Assembly: GCA_031288955.1 (NCBI GenBank)
Contig: JAITQJ010000187.1
Span: forward strand, 1-21,039
DNA from: Planctomycetaceae bacterium
GTDB lineage: Bacteria > Planctomycetota > Planctomycetia > Pirellulales > Thermoguttaceae
Direction: 5' to 3'
Length of the DNA: 21,039 nucleotides
Positions 14,560 to 21,039 of the stretch are shown piece after piece (the first letter of the stretch is position 1; each line of letters opens with the position of its first letter). The notes beneath the pieces are model-generated. The model had not been told where the DNA came from. It searched no databases and saw only the letters and a program-made list of their open reading frames with translations. A program made the translations under genes and the position numbers.

Positions 14560-14590
14560 GTTTTATAGCCGCCGCTGAAAGACAGTACGG

Positions 14591-16954
14591 TTATTGCGGA
14601 AGCCAATTCAGTTTCGGAACGCTGAAACGTTCATCGGCTCCCAACGGAACGATAAAGTCTGACGGCTGATATTTCGGCAGAGGCTTGTCCAACACCGCAG
14701 GATATAATATCAAACACGAAGCCCGTTTTTTGTCTAATTCCGCCTCCCAAGTGTCTTTGGTGTCTGTCTTCACAAACGGACGAATCAGAAACAACCGCTC
14801 CGCTAAAACCTGTATATGAACATTGTCCGCCGGCAGTGCCAGCGGCTTTGCTATTGCTGCCAGCGAGTCGGTCAGTTGAATAATCGTACGCTGCGGTGTG
14901 TCATTATACAACACCGCAGCCTCGCCGCAGAGCAGTGAATTCGAGAGTATTATGCGGACACCGCCGGCAGCAGACCTGGAACCGGTGCCGTCAGACACAG
15001 ATGTTTCCGGTTCTTTAGCCGTATCTTCCGAATTGACGTAACGGAAAAAGGCGGCATTATTGTGAAATGCTGCAAAGTCCGGCAATGCCGTATTGATAAC
15101 CGTTAGACGGCATTGCGAAAACTGCAAACCGGCATTACCCGTGATATTGCATAAAGACCAATACGGTGCCGATATGTTCGGCTGAATCCGAAGTGTTAAA
15201 GCGATTCCTTTGAACTCCGCCTTACCGCCGAAAACGGACAGAAAACTCAAATGATGCCGGACATTCGGCGTATCTGCCGGTTCAAATTCAATACCCGGAA
15301 AATAACCGTCTGCCGCCGTAAAACGGCAACGCCGGTTATGGAGAACGACAGGTTCACCTGCCTTTTGCATACCGTTCCAACGCAAAACGAATTCCGTTTC
15401 TTTGTCGGTGTCAATGTTTGCCAATGCTTCGGCAAGCGACGCAAACGCATCGGCAGTTTCTCCCGACGGGTCAATGACGCGCCGCAGATGACTGCCCGCC
15501 GTTGGTCGAACACTCGGCTCCGGCAGCAGCGGACGTGGAACATCCAGCACGCTTAATCTGTACGGAACGCCGTGCGGAGGATTGACCGCCGCTTTCACAG
15601 ACGGCAGCAATGCCGGCTGCAACCGGTAACCGATGTATTTTGTTCCGAGACCGGCACGATGCGTTGAGTGTTTTATCGGCGACAAGGCAACAGCAAAGCC
15701 CGTGTTTACCGCAGTTTCCAGGACGAGTGCCGGTTCGGCACTTGCCGGTTTTAAGGTTATTGTTGCTGCCGGCGGCAATGCCGGTTCTGTCGTAACCTCT
15801 TGCATATTCGGCAGCGGCAGAGGTGCGGTCTGTTCTGAAAACAGCGTCATAAAAATAAAGCCGCAAAACAGCAGCGCAACAGACGTAATCCAAGGCGTGT
15901 GCCGCTGCCAAAACTTCCGCCGTTCGGACACCGGCATCGGCGAAATAATGCCGCCTTTTCCTGTCGTCTGCAAGCCGATATTTTTTGCGGCAGTCAGCAG
16001 AGAACGGATTAACACGGCAGGCGTTTGAAAACGCTGCACCGGGTCTTTCGCCATCATCCGTTGAATCAGTGCGGCAATTTCCAGCGGCACATTCGGCTGG
16101 AAAGACCGTATGTCCGGCGGTGCGTCGCCTTGATGCTGCAATAATTTTTGTAACATTGTTCCTTCGGGAAACGGCGGGCGGGCAGCAAGCATAAAAAAGA
16201 ATGTACAGCCGAGCGAATAAATATCGCTGCGGATGTCCGCATTTCGGGGGTCGCGGGCTTGTTCCGGCGAGATGTAATCGAACGTGCCGAGAGTCACGCC
16301 GCTGGCGGTCAAATCGTGCTGGTCTTCCGAGGGGTCAAGAAGCCGGGCGAGTCCCATATCAATCAACTTGACTTTACCGTTTTTCATTATCAGAATGTTC
16401 GACGGTTTCACATCCCGATGCACAACCCCGTGTTCGGCAGCGTGTGCCAAAGCGTGGGCAACCTGAACGGTATTATTCAACGCCGCCGGCAGCGAAAGTC
16501 CTTCATTTTTTTCTGTCAACTCTTTGACATTCGTGCCTTCGATATATTCAAAGACGATAAACGGTAATCCGTTTTCTTCACCGGCAAAATACACCTGGGC
16601 GATATTTTCGTGATTCAGCCGGGCAGCCGATTTGGCTTCGTTCATAAAGCGGGCAGCGTTGCCTTGATTTGTCCGCCGGTGCGGCAGCGTTTTGACGGCA
16701 ACTTTCCGGTCGAGTGCCGTATCGGTTGCAAGATAGACCTTTCCCATACCGCCGCCGCCGATGTAATCGTCGATAATATAATGACCGAGTTTCGTTCCTA
16801 TCGGCAGCGTACCGCCGCTTGCAGAACCGGACGTTGTTTCCGATTCAAGCGACTGCATAAACGGCATCGTTTCCGACTGAAACACAGCCGCATCTGCCGA
16901 AGAAGCATCGCCCCGCGGTAATTCCGTACTGCCTTTTATTGACGGTATTGTCAT
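14591..16954 (-). CDS. Transmembrane Hanks-type Ser/Thr protein kinase with large extracytoplasmic domain
   Basis: A 787-residue membrane kinase. A ~55-residue Ser/Thr-rich N-terminus precedes the kinase domain (about 58-320): Gly loop GGGGMGKVYLA, catalytic Lys88 in VAVK, HRDVKPSN (Asp181, Asn186), DMG (199-201) in place of DFG, GTFDYISPEQ and the SDIYSLGC stretch. All catalytic residues are present, so it should be active. A single TM (about 355-372) leads to ~415 extracytoplasmic residues with no PASTA repeats. Residues from about 500 have the rhythm of a beta-helix (short strands with repeated LSFLSVFGGKAEFKGI and NITGNAGLQFSQCRL type turns), as in carbohydrate-binding or pectate-lyase-like folds. 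That is inference. A -10-like GATAAT lies 6 nt before the ATG. The 3' neighbour is the ABC permease; the 5' neighbour is the PmoA-like gene. Confidence 0.94.
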   Translation of the reverse strand: MTIPSIKGSTELPRGDASSADAAVFQSETMPFMQSLESETTSGSASGGTLPIGTKLGHYIIDDYIGGGGMGKVYLATDTALDRKVAVKTLPHRRTNQGNAARFMNEAKSAARLNHENIAQVYFAGEENGLPFIVFEYIEGTNVKELTEKNEGLSLPAALNNTVQVAHALAHAAEHGVVHRDVKPSNILIMKNGKVKLIDMGLARLLDPSEDQHDLTASGVTLGTFDYISPEQARDPRNADIRSDIYSLGCTFFFMLAARPPFPEGTMLQKLLQHQGDAPPDIRSFQPNVPLEIAALIQRMMAKDPVQRFQTPAVLIRSLLTAAKNIGLQTTGKGGIISPMPVSERRKFWQRHTPWITSVALLFCGFIFMTLFSEQTAPLPLPNMQEVTTEPALPPAATITLKPASAEPALVLETAVNTGFAVALSPIKHSTHRAGLGTKYIGYRLQPALLPSVKAAVNPPHGVPYRLSVLDVPRPLLPEPSVRPTAGSHLRRVIDPSGETADAFASLAEALANIDTDKETEFVLRWNGMQKAGEPVVLHNRRCRFTAADGYFPGIEFEPADTPNVRHHLSFLSVFGGKAEFKGIALTLRIQPNISAPYWSLCNITGNAGLQFSQCRLTVINTALPDFAAFHNNAAFFRYVNSEDTAKEPETSVSDGTGSRSAAGGVRIILSNSLLCGEAAVLYNDTPQRTIIQLTDSLAAIAKPLALPADNVHIQVLAERLFLIRPFVKTDTKDTWEAELDKKRASCLILYPAVLDKPLPKYQPSDFIVPLGADERFSVPKLNWLPQ

Positions 16955-16960
16955 AAGTTA

Positions 16961-16966
16961 ATTATC
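16961..16966 (-). promoter_or_regulatory. -10 element of a possibly leaderless kinase promoter
   Basis: GATAAT on the minus strand ends exactly 6 nt before the ATG at 16954, so +1 would fall on or next to the A of ATG. No convincing -35 is visible, which keeps confidence low. Confidence 0.35.
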
Positions 16967-17030
16967 ATTAGAGACGTTCCCGAACCGTTTTTTTATGTGT
17001 TCTCTTTTTATATTCTTCGTGTCCCTGTGT

Positions 17031-18020
17031 TTATTTGCAGGAGCGGTATTCTTCAAACAGCCGTTCAATGCCGGCTTCCTTATCTGTGCCTGTGTGTAAC
17101 ACAATGCGGTAACGCAGCGTAAACGATTCGCCTTCCTCTAATTTGAGGTTTCCCGCTCCTTTCTTTTTTCCTTCAAAGTGGTAAATCCCGAAAGGATTGG
17201 CGGCAAAGAGTCCGTAATCCCTTGCGTGCCAGTATGCCGGATAACGGAAACTCGACGGATGATTCAAAACGGCGATACCCTGAATCGAACCGTCAACGAA
17301 ACCGTAATAATCGACCCAGGGCGAACGTTTTCCCCAGAGTTCCCCGTCTTTGATTCCTTCGGCGTTAATGAGATGTCCGCCCCAATGAGGATTTTCTGCC
17401 GTTTTATATTTTTGTGCCGTAATGTTCATTGTATCGGGAACACGAATCCCGAATGTCCCTTCCTTGGTGTCGTTGAAAACGATACTGCGGTTTGCTGTTA
17501 CAGTAATATCAAAATCAATGAATCGTCCGGGAGCGTTTCTTCCTTCTAGTTCTCCGAAACGCAGCGAACGGACATCACGGCAGAGAATTTCGCCTTTTTT
17601 GTCCGTCCAATTATTTTCGGTGATGATGACCGCGGTATTGTTATCGGTTTCTGCTTTCCGAAATTTTTGATGCCGGATTGTTCCTTCGTTCAAGAGCCAG
17701 AAATTGACCCCGCTGACATCACCGTGCGAAAACCAGAGCGACCGGTGATGCGGATGGTCAGTCTCTTCATTACTATTACGTTTGAGCATCGGATAATCGC
17801 GGGTCATCTTGCTGCCCGACGGTCCGATAAGAGGATAGACAATCGGAGTCCCTTGAAAATCCGTGATATAACCGGCGAATATCTGCTTATCGGCAAGGAC
17901 GTTGTATCCCGTGTCTGTTTTTTGCAGCGATAATTCTGCACCGGTTGTATGACACACAAAACAGGCTGCGGCGAACAAGACGGTACATCGGCAGGGAAAT
18001 CGGTTACAAAAATTGTTCAT
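17031..18020 (-). CDS. Secreted PmoA-like family protein (DUF6807)
   Basis: A 329-residue exported protein with a signal peptide ending near TTGA/EL (residue 28). It belongs to the family annotated as methane-oxygenase PmoA-like, common in Planctomycetes, Verrucomicrobia and Bacteroidetes. The label comes from remote similarity and does not imply methane oxidation. Visible family marks are the His motif DHPHHRSLWFSHGDV (about 88-102), WGGHLINAEGIKDGE, and HPSSFRYPAYWHARDYGLFAANPFG-type sequence near 255-280. The His, Trp and Asp content suggests a polysaccharide-active or sugar-binding beta-sandwich. Its ATG overlaps the stop of the STAS gene by one base (TAATG), so translation is probably coupled. 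The pairing of a signalling protein with a secreted enzyme is unexplained. Confidence 0.88.
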   Translation of the reverse strand: MNNFCNRFPCRCTVLFAAACFVCHTTGAELSLQKTDTGYNVLADKQIFAGYITDFQGTPIVYPLIGPSGSKMTRDYPMLKRNSNEETDHPHHRSLWFSHGDVSGVNFWLLNEGTIRHQKFRKAETDNNTAVIITENNWTDKKGEILCRDVRSLRFGELEGRNAPGRFIDFDITVTANRSIVFNDTKEGTFGIRVPDTMNITAQKYKTAENPHWGGHLINAEGIKDGELWGKRSPWVDYYGFVDGSIQGIAVLNHPSSFRYPAYWHARDYGLFAANPFGIYHFEGKKKGAGNLKLEEGESFTLRYRIVLHTGTDKEAGIERLFEEYRSCK

Positions 18021-18373
18021 TATTCAACGTTTCGATGAGAACGTTCGCCGGCATCATCGACTTGCATTATTTCGGTGAAGCCGGAGATACGAAACACATT
18101 GTACACGTTATTGGAAGTTCGGGCAACGGTGAAACTCGTTTTGCCTGCGAGTTTGCAGTGTATCAGACACAGCCGCAGAAAAGCGGAGGAAATGTAATCA
18201 ACGCCGTTGAGGTCAAAAACAAGTTGCGCCTTTTGATTATCCTGGTGCTGTTGTTTTGTGAAGAACTCGTTAATTCGGCTTTTCAGAGGGCGTTCGATTT
18301 CCGCACAGACTTCTCCGTCGAGTCTGCCGGTAAAGTTACAAAGCAGCGTATTGCCGGTCTCGGTAAATTTCAT
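18020..18373 (-). CDS. STAS domain protein (anti-sigma factor antagonist)
   Basis: A 117-residue single-domain STAS protein of the SpoIIAA/RsbV type, a cytoplasmic partner switch. The key segment is LVFDLNGVDYISSAFLRLCL. The serines after DYI are where the family is phosphorylated by an anti-sigma kinase, but the following Gly of the usual SSAGL/SSGL is Phe here. The end, TSNNVYNVFRISGFTEIM, matches the last helix of the fold. I chose the ATG at 18373 because a strong promoter sits just upstream. A TTG start at 18439 would place the promoter inside the gene. The partner kinase and sigma factor are not in the window, but it is the first gene of the group leading to the PmoA-like protein. Confidence 0.85.
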   Translation of the reverse strand: MKFTETGNTLLCNFTGRLDGEVCAEIERPLKSRINEFFTKQQHQDNQKAQLVFDLNGVDYISSAFLRLCLIHCKLAGKTSFTVARTSNNVYNVFRISGFTEIMQVDDAGERSHRNVE

Positions 18374-18401
18374 TCCATTGAAAATATAAGACGCGTTGAT
18401 A

Positions 18402-18430
18402 TTTATACACTCATTCAAATCGATTGTCAA
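18402..18430 (-). promoter_or_regulatory. Promoter of the STAS-PmoA operon
   Basis: On the minus strand, a perfect TTGACA (18425-18430), a 17-nt spacer and TATAAA (18402-18407, 5/6). The predicted start near 18395 leaves a ~22-nt leader to the ATG at 18373. One of the best promoters in the window. Confidence 0.7.
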
Positions 18431-18518
18431 TAGCCGCAAGCAGAGTGTAAAATGCCGTTCTTTACCTGCGGTGCCTTAAATCAGCCTTCAAAAACACAAA
18501 ACACTCCGTTAAAACATA

Positions 18519-19919
18519 TCAAAACTCGCAGTTTCCCGGCGTTCTGGGGAACGGCAGGACATCGCGGATGTTTGCAATACCGGTGATGAACATTAACGCC
18601 CTTTCTAAACCGAGACCGAAACCGCTGTGCGGCACCGTACCGTATCGGCGCAAGTCGGCATACCAACGGTATGCCTCCATATCCAATTCCTGTTCCTGCA
18701 TACGCTCCTCCAATAAATCAAGCCGGTATTCCCGCTCACTGCCGCCGATAATTTCACCCACTTTCGGCACCAACACGTCCATCGCCCGAACCGTCTTGCC
18801 GTCTTCGTTGACCCGCATATAAAACGGCTTAATCGTCCGCGGATAATCGTACAATATCACCGGACTCTTAAAATGCTCCTCCGTCAAAAACCGCTCGTGT
18901 TCACTTTGCAAATCCGTCCCCCAATCAACTTTATAGTCGAATTTTTTGCCCGACTTCTGCAAAATGTCAACCGCCTCGGTATATGATAGACGGACAAACG
19001 GACTTGTCAAAACGTGATTCAGCGTTTCGATAAGCGTTGTGTCGATATGCTTGTTGAAAAAATCAATGTCTTCGGCACAATCCCTGAGTACATCAGAAAT
19101 CAGGCGGCGTAAAAATTTCTCCGCCCATTCCATATTTTCTTCAAGAACGCAAAATGCTATTTCCGGTTCAATCATCCAGAATTCGGCAGCGTGCCGGGAC
19201 GTGTTCGAGTTTTCGGCACGAAACGTTGGACCAAAAGTATAAACCCGGCTCAACCCGCAGCAGTATGTTTCGACATTCAACTGCCCGCTGACCGTCAGAT
19301 ACGAGGATTTGGCGAAAAAGTCCTTTGAAAAATCGACTTTACCGGTATCGTTTTTAGGCGGATTGTTCAGGTCGAGCGAAGTGACGTGAAACATTTGCCC
19401 CGCCCCTTCGCAATCGCTGGCAGTGATAATCGGTGTGTGGACGTAATAAAAGCCGTTTTCCTGAAAGAATTGATGTATGGAAAAACTGACCCGGTTACGG
19501 ATTCGGGCAACAGCACCGAAAGTGTTCGTGCGAACCCGAAGATGTGCCAGTGAACGCAGAAATTCAAGGGAGTGTCCTTTTTTTTGCAGCGGATATGTTG
19601 CGGGGTCGGCAGTGCCGATAAGTTCGATACTTTGCGCTTCGATTTCGGTTGCCTGTCCCTGACCGGGAGATTCTTTGACAAGTCCTTTAACAGCAATAGA
19701 ACTTCCGGCAGTAACGGCTTTGATGTCGGTTTCGTCATTGGAGAGTTCTTTTGGGACGATAATCTGAACGTTTCCTTGCGAAGAACCGTCGTTGAGTTCA
19801 ACAAAACTGAATCCTGCTTTGGAGTCCCGCCGGGTTCGCACCCAGCCTTGGAGAATAATTTGTTTGCCGATAGATTCCGCTTTCCGGGCGGCGGCAACGG
19901 TCATCTTTTCATAAGTCAT
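18519..19919 (-). CDS. asnS: Asparagine--tRNA ligase
   Basis: A class IIb synthetase of 466 residues, the family's usual length. The N-terminal OB-fold anticodon-binding domain carries QGWVRTRRDSKAGFSFVELND. The catalytic domain carries motif 2 FRAENSNTSRHAAEFWMIEPE, abbreviated here to its core FRAENSNTSRHAAEFW, and motif 3 GFGLGLERALMFITG. The C-terminus RDVLPFPRTPGNCEF is characteristic of AsnRS rather than AspRS. A direct AsnRS means this lineage does not need the Asp-tRNA amidotransferase route for Asn-tRNA. Residues upstream of 19919 are preceded by a TTG only and cross the promoter, so the ATG at 19919 is preferred; a second ATG at 19904 is possible. A perfect -10 TATAAT ends 6 nt before the ATG. 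It is divergent from fumC; the STAS operon has its own promoter downstream. Confidence 0.96.
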   Translation of the reverse strand: MTYEKMTVAAARKAESIGKQIILQGWVRTRRDSKAGFSFVELNDGSSQGNVQIIVPKELSNDETDIKAVTAGSSIAVKGLVKESPGQGQATEIEAQSIELIGTADPATYPLQKKGHSLEFLRSLAHLRVRTNTFGAVARIRNRVSFSIHQFFQENGFYYVHTPIITASDCEGAGQMFHVTSLDLNNPPKNDTGKVDFSKDFFAKSSYLTVSGQLNVETYCCGLSRVYTFGPTFRAENSNTSRHAAEFWMIEPEIAFCVLEENMEWAEKFLRRLISDVLRDCAEDIDFFNKHIDTTLIETLNHVLTSPFVRLSYTEAVDILQKSGKKFDYKVDWGTDLQSEHERFLTEEHFKSPVILYDYPRTIKPFYMRVNEDGKTVRAMDVLVPKVGEIIGGSEREYRLDLLEERMQEQELDMEAYRWYADLRRYGTVPHSGFGLGLERALMFITGIANIRDVLPFPRTPGNCEF

Positions 19920-19925
19920 CGCTGC

Positions 19926-19954
19926 ATTATACACCAAAGGCGGCTGGTCGGCAA
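19926..19954 (-). promoter_or_regulatory. Promoter of asnS (leaderless geometry)
   Basis: On the minus strand, TTGCCG (19949-19954, 4/6), a 17-nt spacer and a perfect TATAAT (19926-19931). Six nt separate the -10 from the ATG, so +1 falls on the A of ATG. No Shine-Dalgarno is present. Confidence 0.7.
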
Positions 19955-20011
19955 ATACATTGCGGGTCGGCAATCATCATTCACGGGGCTTTTTCCTGCC
20001 GTTTTCTCTGT

Positions 20012-20017
20012 TAAAAT
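20012..20017 (+). promoter_or_regulatory. -10 element of fumC (leaderless geometry)
   Basis: TAAAAT (5/6) ends 6 nt before the ATG at 20024, the same spacing as at asnS. No good -35 is seen; the T-rich stretch at 19990-19995 is weak. Confidence 0.5.
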
Positions 20018-20023
20018 AACGTA

Positions 20024-21039
20024 ATGCGGACAGAACACGATACAATGGGAGCCGTTGAGGTTCCAGATGATGCTTATTACGGAGCGCAAACACAGCGGGC
20101 GGTCGAGAATTTCCCGATTTCCGGCAAAACAATGCCGCCGGAGTTGATTCACGCTCTCGGTGCCGTTAAATGGGCTTGCGCCAAGACAAACGAAGAATTG
20201 GGAATGTTTAACCGGCAATGCCGTAGCCGGCTCTCGAAACAACAAATCAAAGCGTTGAAGCAAGCCGCCAAAGAAGTTGCCGCCGGCAAGTTTGACGACC
20301 AGTTTCCCGTGGACGTTTTCCAAACCGGCAGCGGGACTTCGACGAATATGAACGCCAATGAGGTGATTGCGCGGCGGGCAAACGAAATTGCGGGGTGTGA
20401 GGCAATCCACCCCAACGACCACGTCAATCTTGGACAATCCACCAACGATATTTTTCCGACAGCGATACATCTTGCTGTTGTGAAACTGATTGACGGCTGT
20501 CTTCTCAAAGCAATCGAAAATGCCCAATATGTCTTGTACAAAAAAGCAGAAAAATGGGAGAATATCTTGAAGGTTGGACGCACACACCTTGCAGATGCAA
20601 CTCCCATTACTCTTGGGCAAGAGTTCGCTGGATTAGCATCTCAACTCTACGAAGCACAGTCAAATCTCTTGCTGACCCTCGACCGCCTTGCTCAATCCCT
20701 TCCGGTCGGAGGAACTGCCGTAGGAACCGGCATCAACACGCATCCCGAATTCGGAGAAAGGGTTGCCGAACACTTAACAAATTACTTCAAACTTGACGTA
20801 AGAAGAGTCGTCTTTTCAGAAAGCGAGAATCACTTCGCTTCCAATGCCCAGCGGGACGAACTTATTACCGCTCATTCGCTCATCAAATCTGCGGCTGTTA
20901 CAATAATGAACGTTGCCAATAATATCCGCTGGCTCGGTTCGGGACCCCGCTGCGGGTTTTACGAAATCATCATTCCCGACTTGCAGCCGGGCAGTTCTAT
21001 TATGCCGGGAAAAGTCAATCCGGTGCTGTGCGAAGCGTT
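20024..21039 (+). CDS. fumC: Class II fumarate hydratase, N-terminal part (3' end off window)
   Basis: The frame is open from the ATG at 20024 to the window end (338 codons), so about 125 C-terminal residues are missing. It catalyses fumarate + water to L-malate in the TCA cycle and is iron-independent and tetrameric. Family marks in order are: VPDDAYYGAQTQRAVENFPIS; TGSGTSTNMNANEVIARRA (substrate loop); HPNDHVNLGQSTNDIFPTA (B-site); GRTHLADATPITLGQEF (catalytic His; many homologues have Gln before the Asp); and the superfamily signature GSSIMPGKVNP near 20990-21020. Related aspartases and argininosuccinate lyases share the signature, but THLxDATP and HPNDHVN favour fumarase. It is divergent from asnS, with starts 104 bp apart. 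Confidence 0.95.
   Translation, partial: MRTEHDTMGAVEVPDDAYYGAQTQRAVENFPISGKTMPPELIHALGAVKWACAKTNEELGMFNRQCRSRLSKQQIKALKQAAKEVAAGKFDDQFPVDVFQTGSGTSTNMNANEVIARRANEIAGCEAIHPNDHVNLGQSTNDIFPTAIHLAVVKLIDGCLLKAIENAQYVLYKKAEKWENILKVGRTHLADATPITLGQEFAGLASQLYEAQSNLLLTLDRLAQSLPVGGTAVGTGINTHPEFGERVAEHLTNYFKLDVRRVVFSESENHFASNAQRDELITAHSLIKSAAVTIMNVANNIRWLGSGPRCGFYEIIIPDLQPGSSIMPGKVNPVLCEA

Noticed and set aside
18424..18453. Plus-strand promoter TTGTCA-N18-TAAAAT between asnS and the STAS gene
   Set aside because: It points into the antisense of asnS with no plus-strand gene or RNA fold following, and TTGTCA overlaps the real minus-strand -35.
18434..18471. Imperfect hairpin downstream of asnS (CCGCA...TGCGG with an inner TAAA stem)
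   Set aside because: Short interrupted stems and no U-tract on the asnS strand; too weak to call a terminator.

Overview
The window reads as a chromosomal segment of a planctomycete, probably a Pirellulales-like lineage. The lineage is inferred from gene content only. The pointers are a DUF1559 pseudopilin with the H-X9-DG signature, a PEP-CTERM surface protein, a PmoA-like (DUF6807) secreted protein, a Hanks-type Ser/Thr kinase with a large extracytoplasmic domain, a partial autotransporter barrel, and very few Shine-Dalgarno sequences. I see no phage genes, insertion sequences or CRISPR arrays.

Layout. 1-1087 (+): 3' end of an autotransporter-type outer-membrane protein. 1195-2802 (+): hslU, with a palindrome over its promoter, then tRNA-Leu(CAA). 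2816-6973 (-): reading upstream to downstream, pheS, an AzgA-type purine permease, a stand-alone AAA ATPase and a PHA-granule-family small protein. 6974-7563: a 590-nt non-coding stretch with period-7 AT-rich repeats, a strong promoter and a complete cobalamin riboswitch. 7564-9511 (+): a DUF4465 PEP-CTERM protein and a DUF1559 pseudopilin, joined by a structured spacer. 9572-11281 (+): a PilB/GspE-type ATPase with its own promoter. 11281-11326: a terminator element between convergent genes. 11342-19919 (-): upstream to downstream, asnS, STAS protein, PmoA-like protein, Ser/Thr kinase, FtsX-like ABC permease and a secreted protein. 20024-end (+): fumC, divergent from asnS and cut by the window edge.

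The most interesting system is the B12-responsive module at 7160-9511. A cobalamin riboswitch with a recognisable B12 box sits behind a near-consensus promoter. It leads into a secreted, C-terminally anchored DUF4465 protein and then a DUF1559 pseudopilin. To my recollection, DUF4465-type proteins in Bacteroides (BtuH) are surface cobalamin binders in riboswitch-controlled B12 loci. This would then be a planctomycete version in which the lipid anchor is replaced by a PEP-CTERM tail and a pseudopilin is a candidate partner. The riboswitch and protein architecture are visible in the sequence; B12 capture is inference.

A second theme is gene starts. asnS, fumC and the kinase each have a -10-like hexamer exactly 6 nt upstream of ATG, which suggests leaderless mRNAs. 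Several other genes have promoters close to the start and no Shine-Dalgarno sequence.
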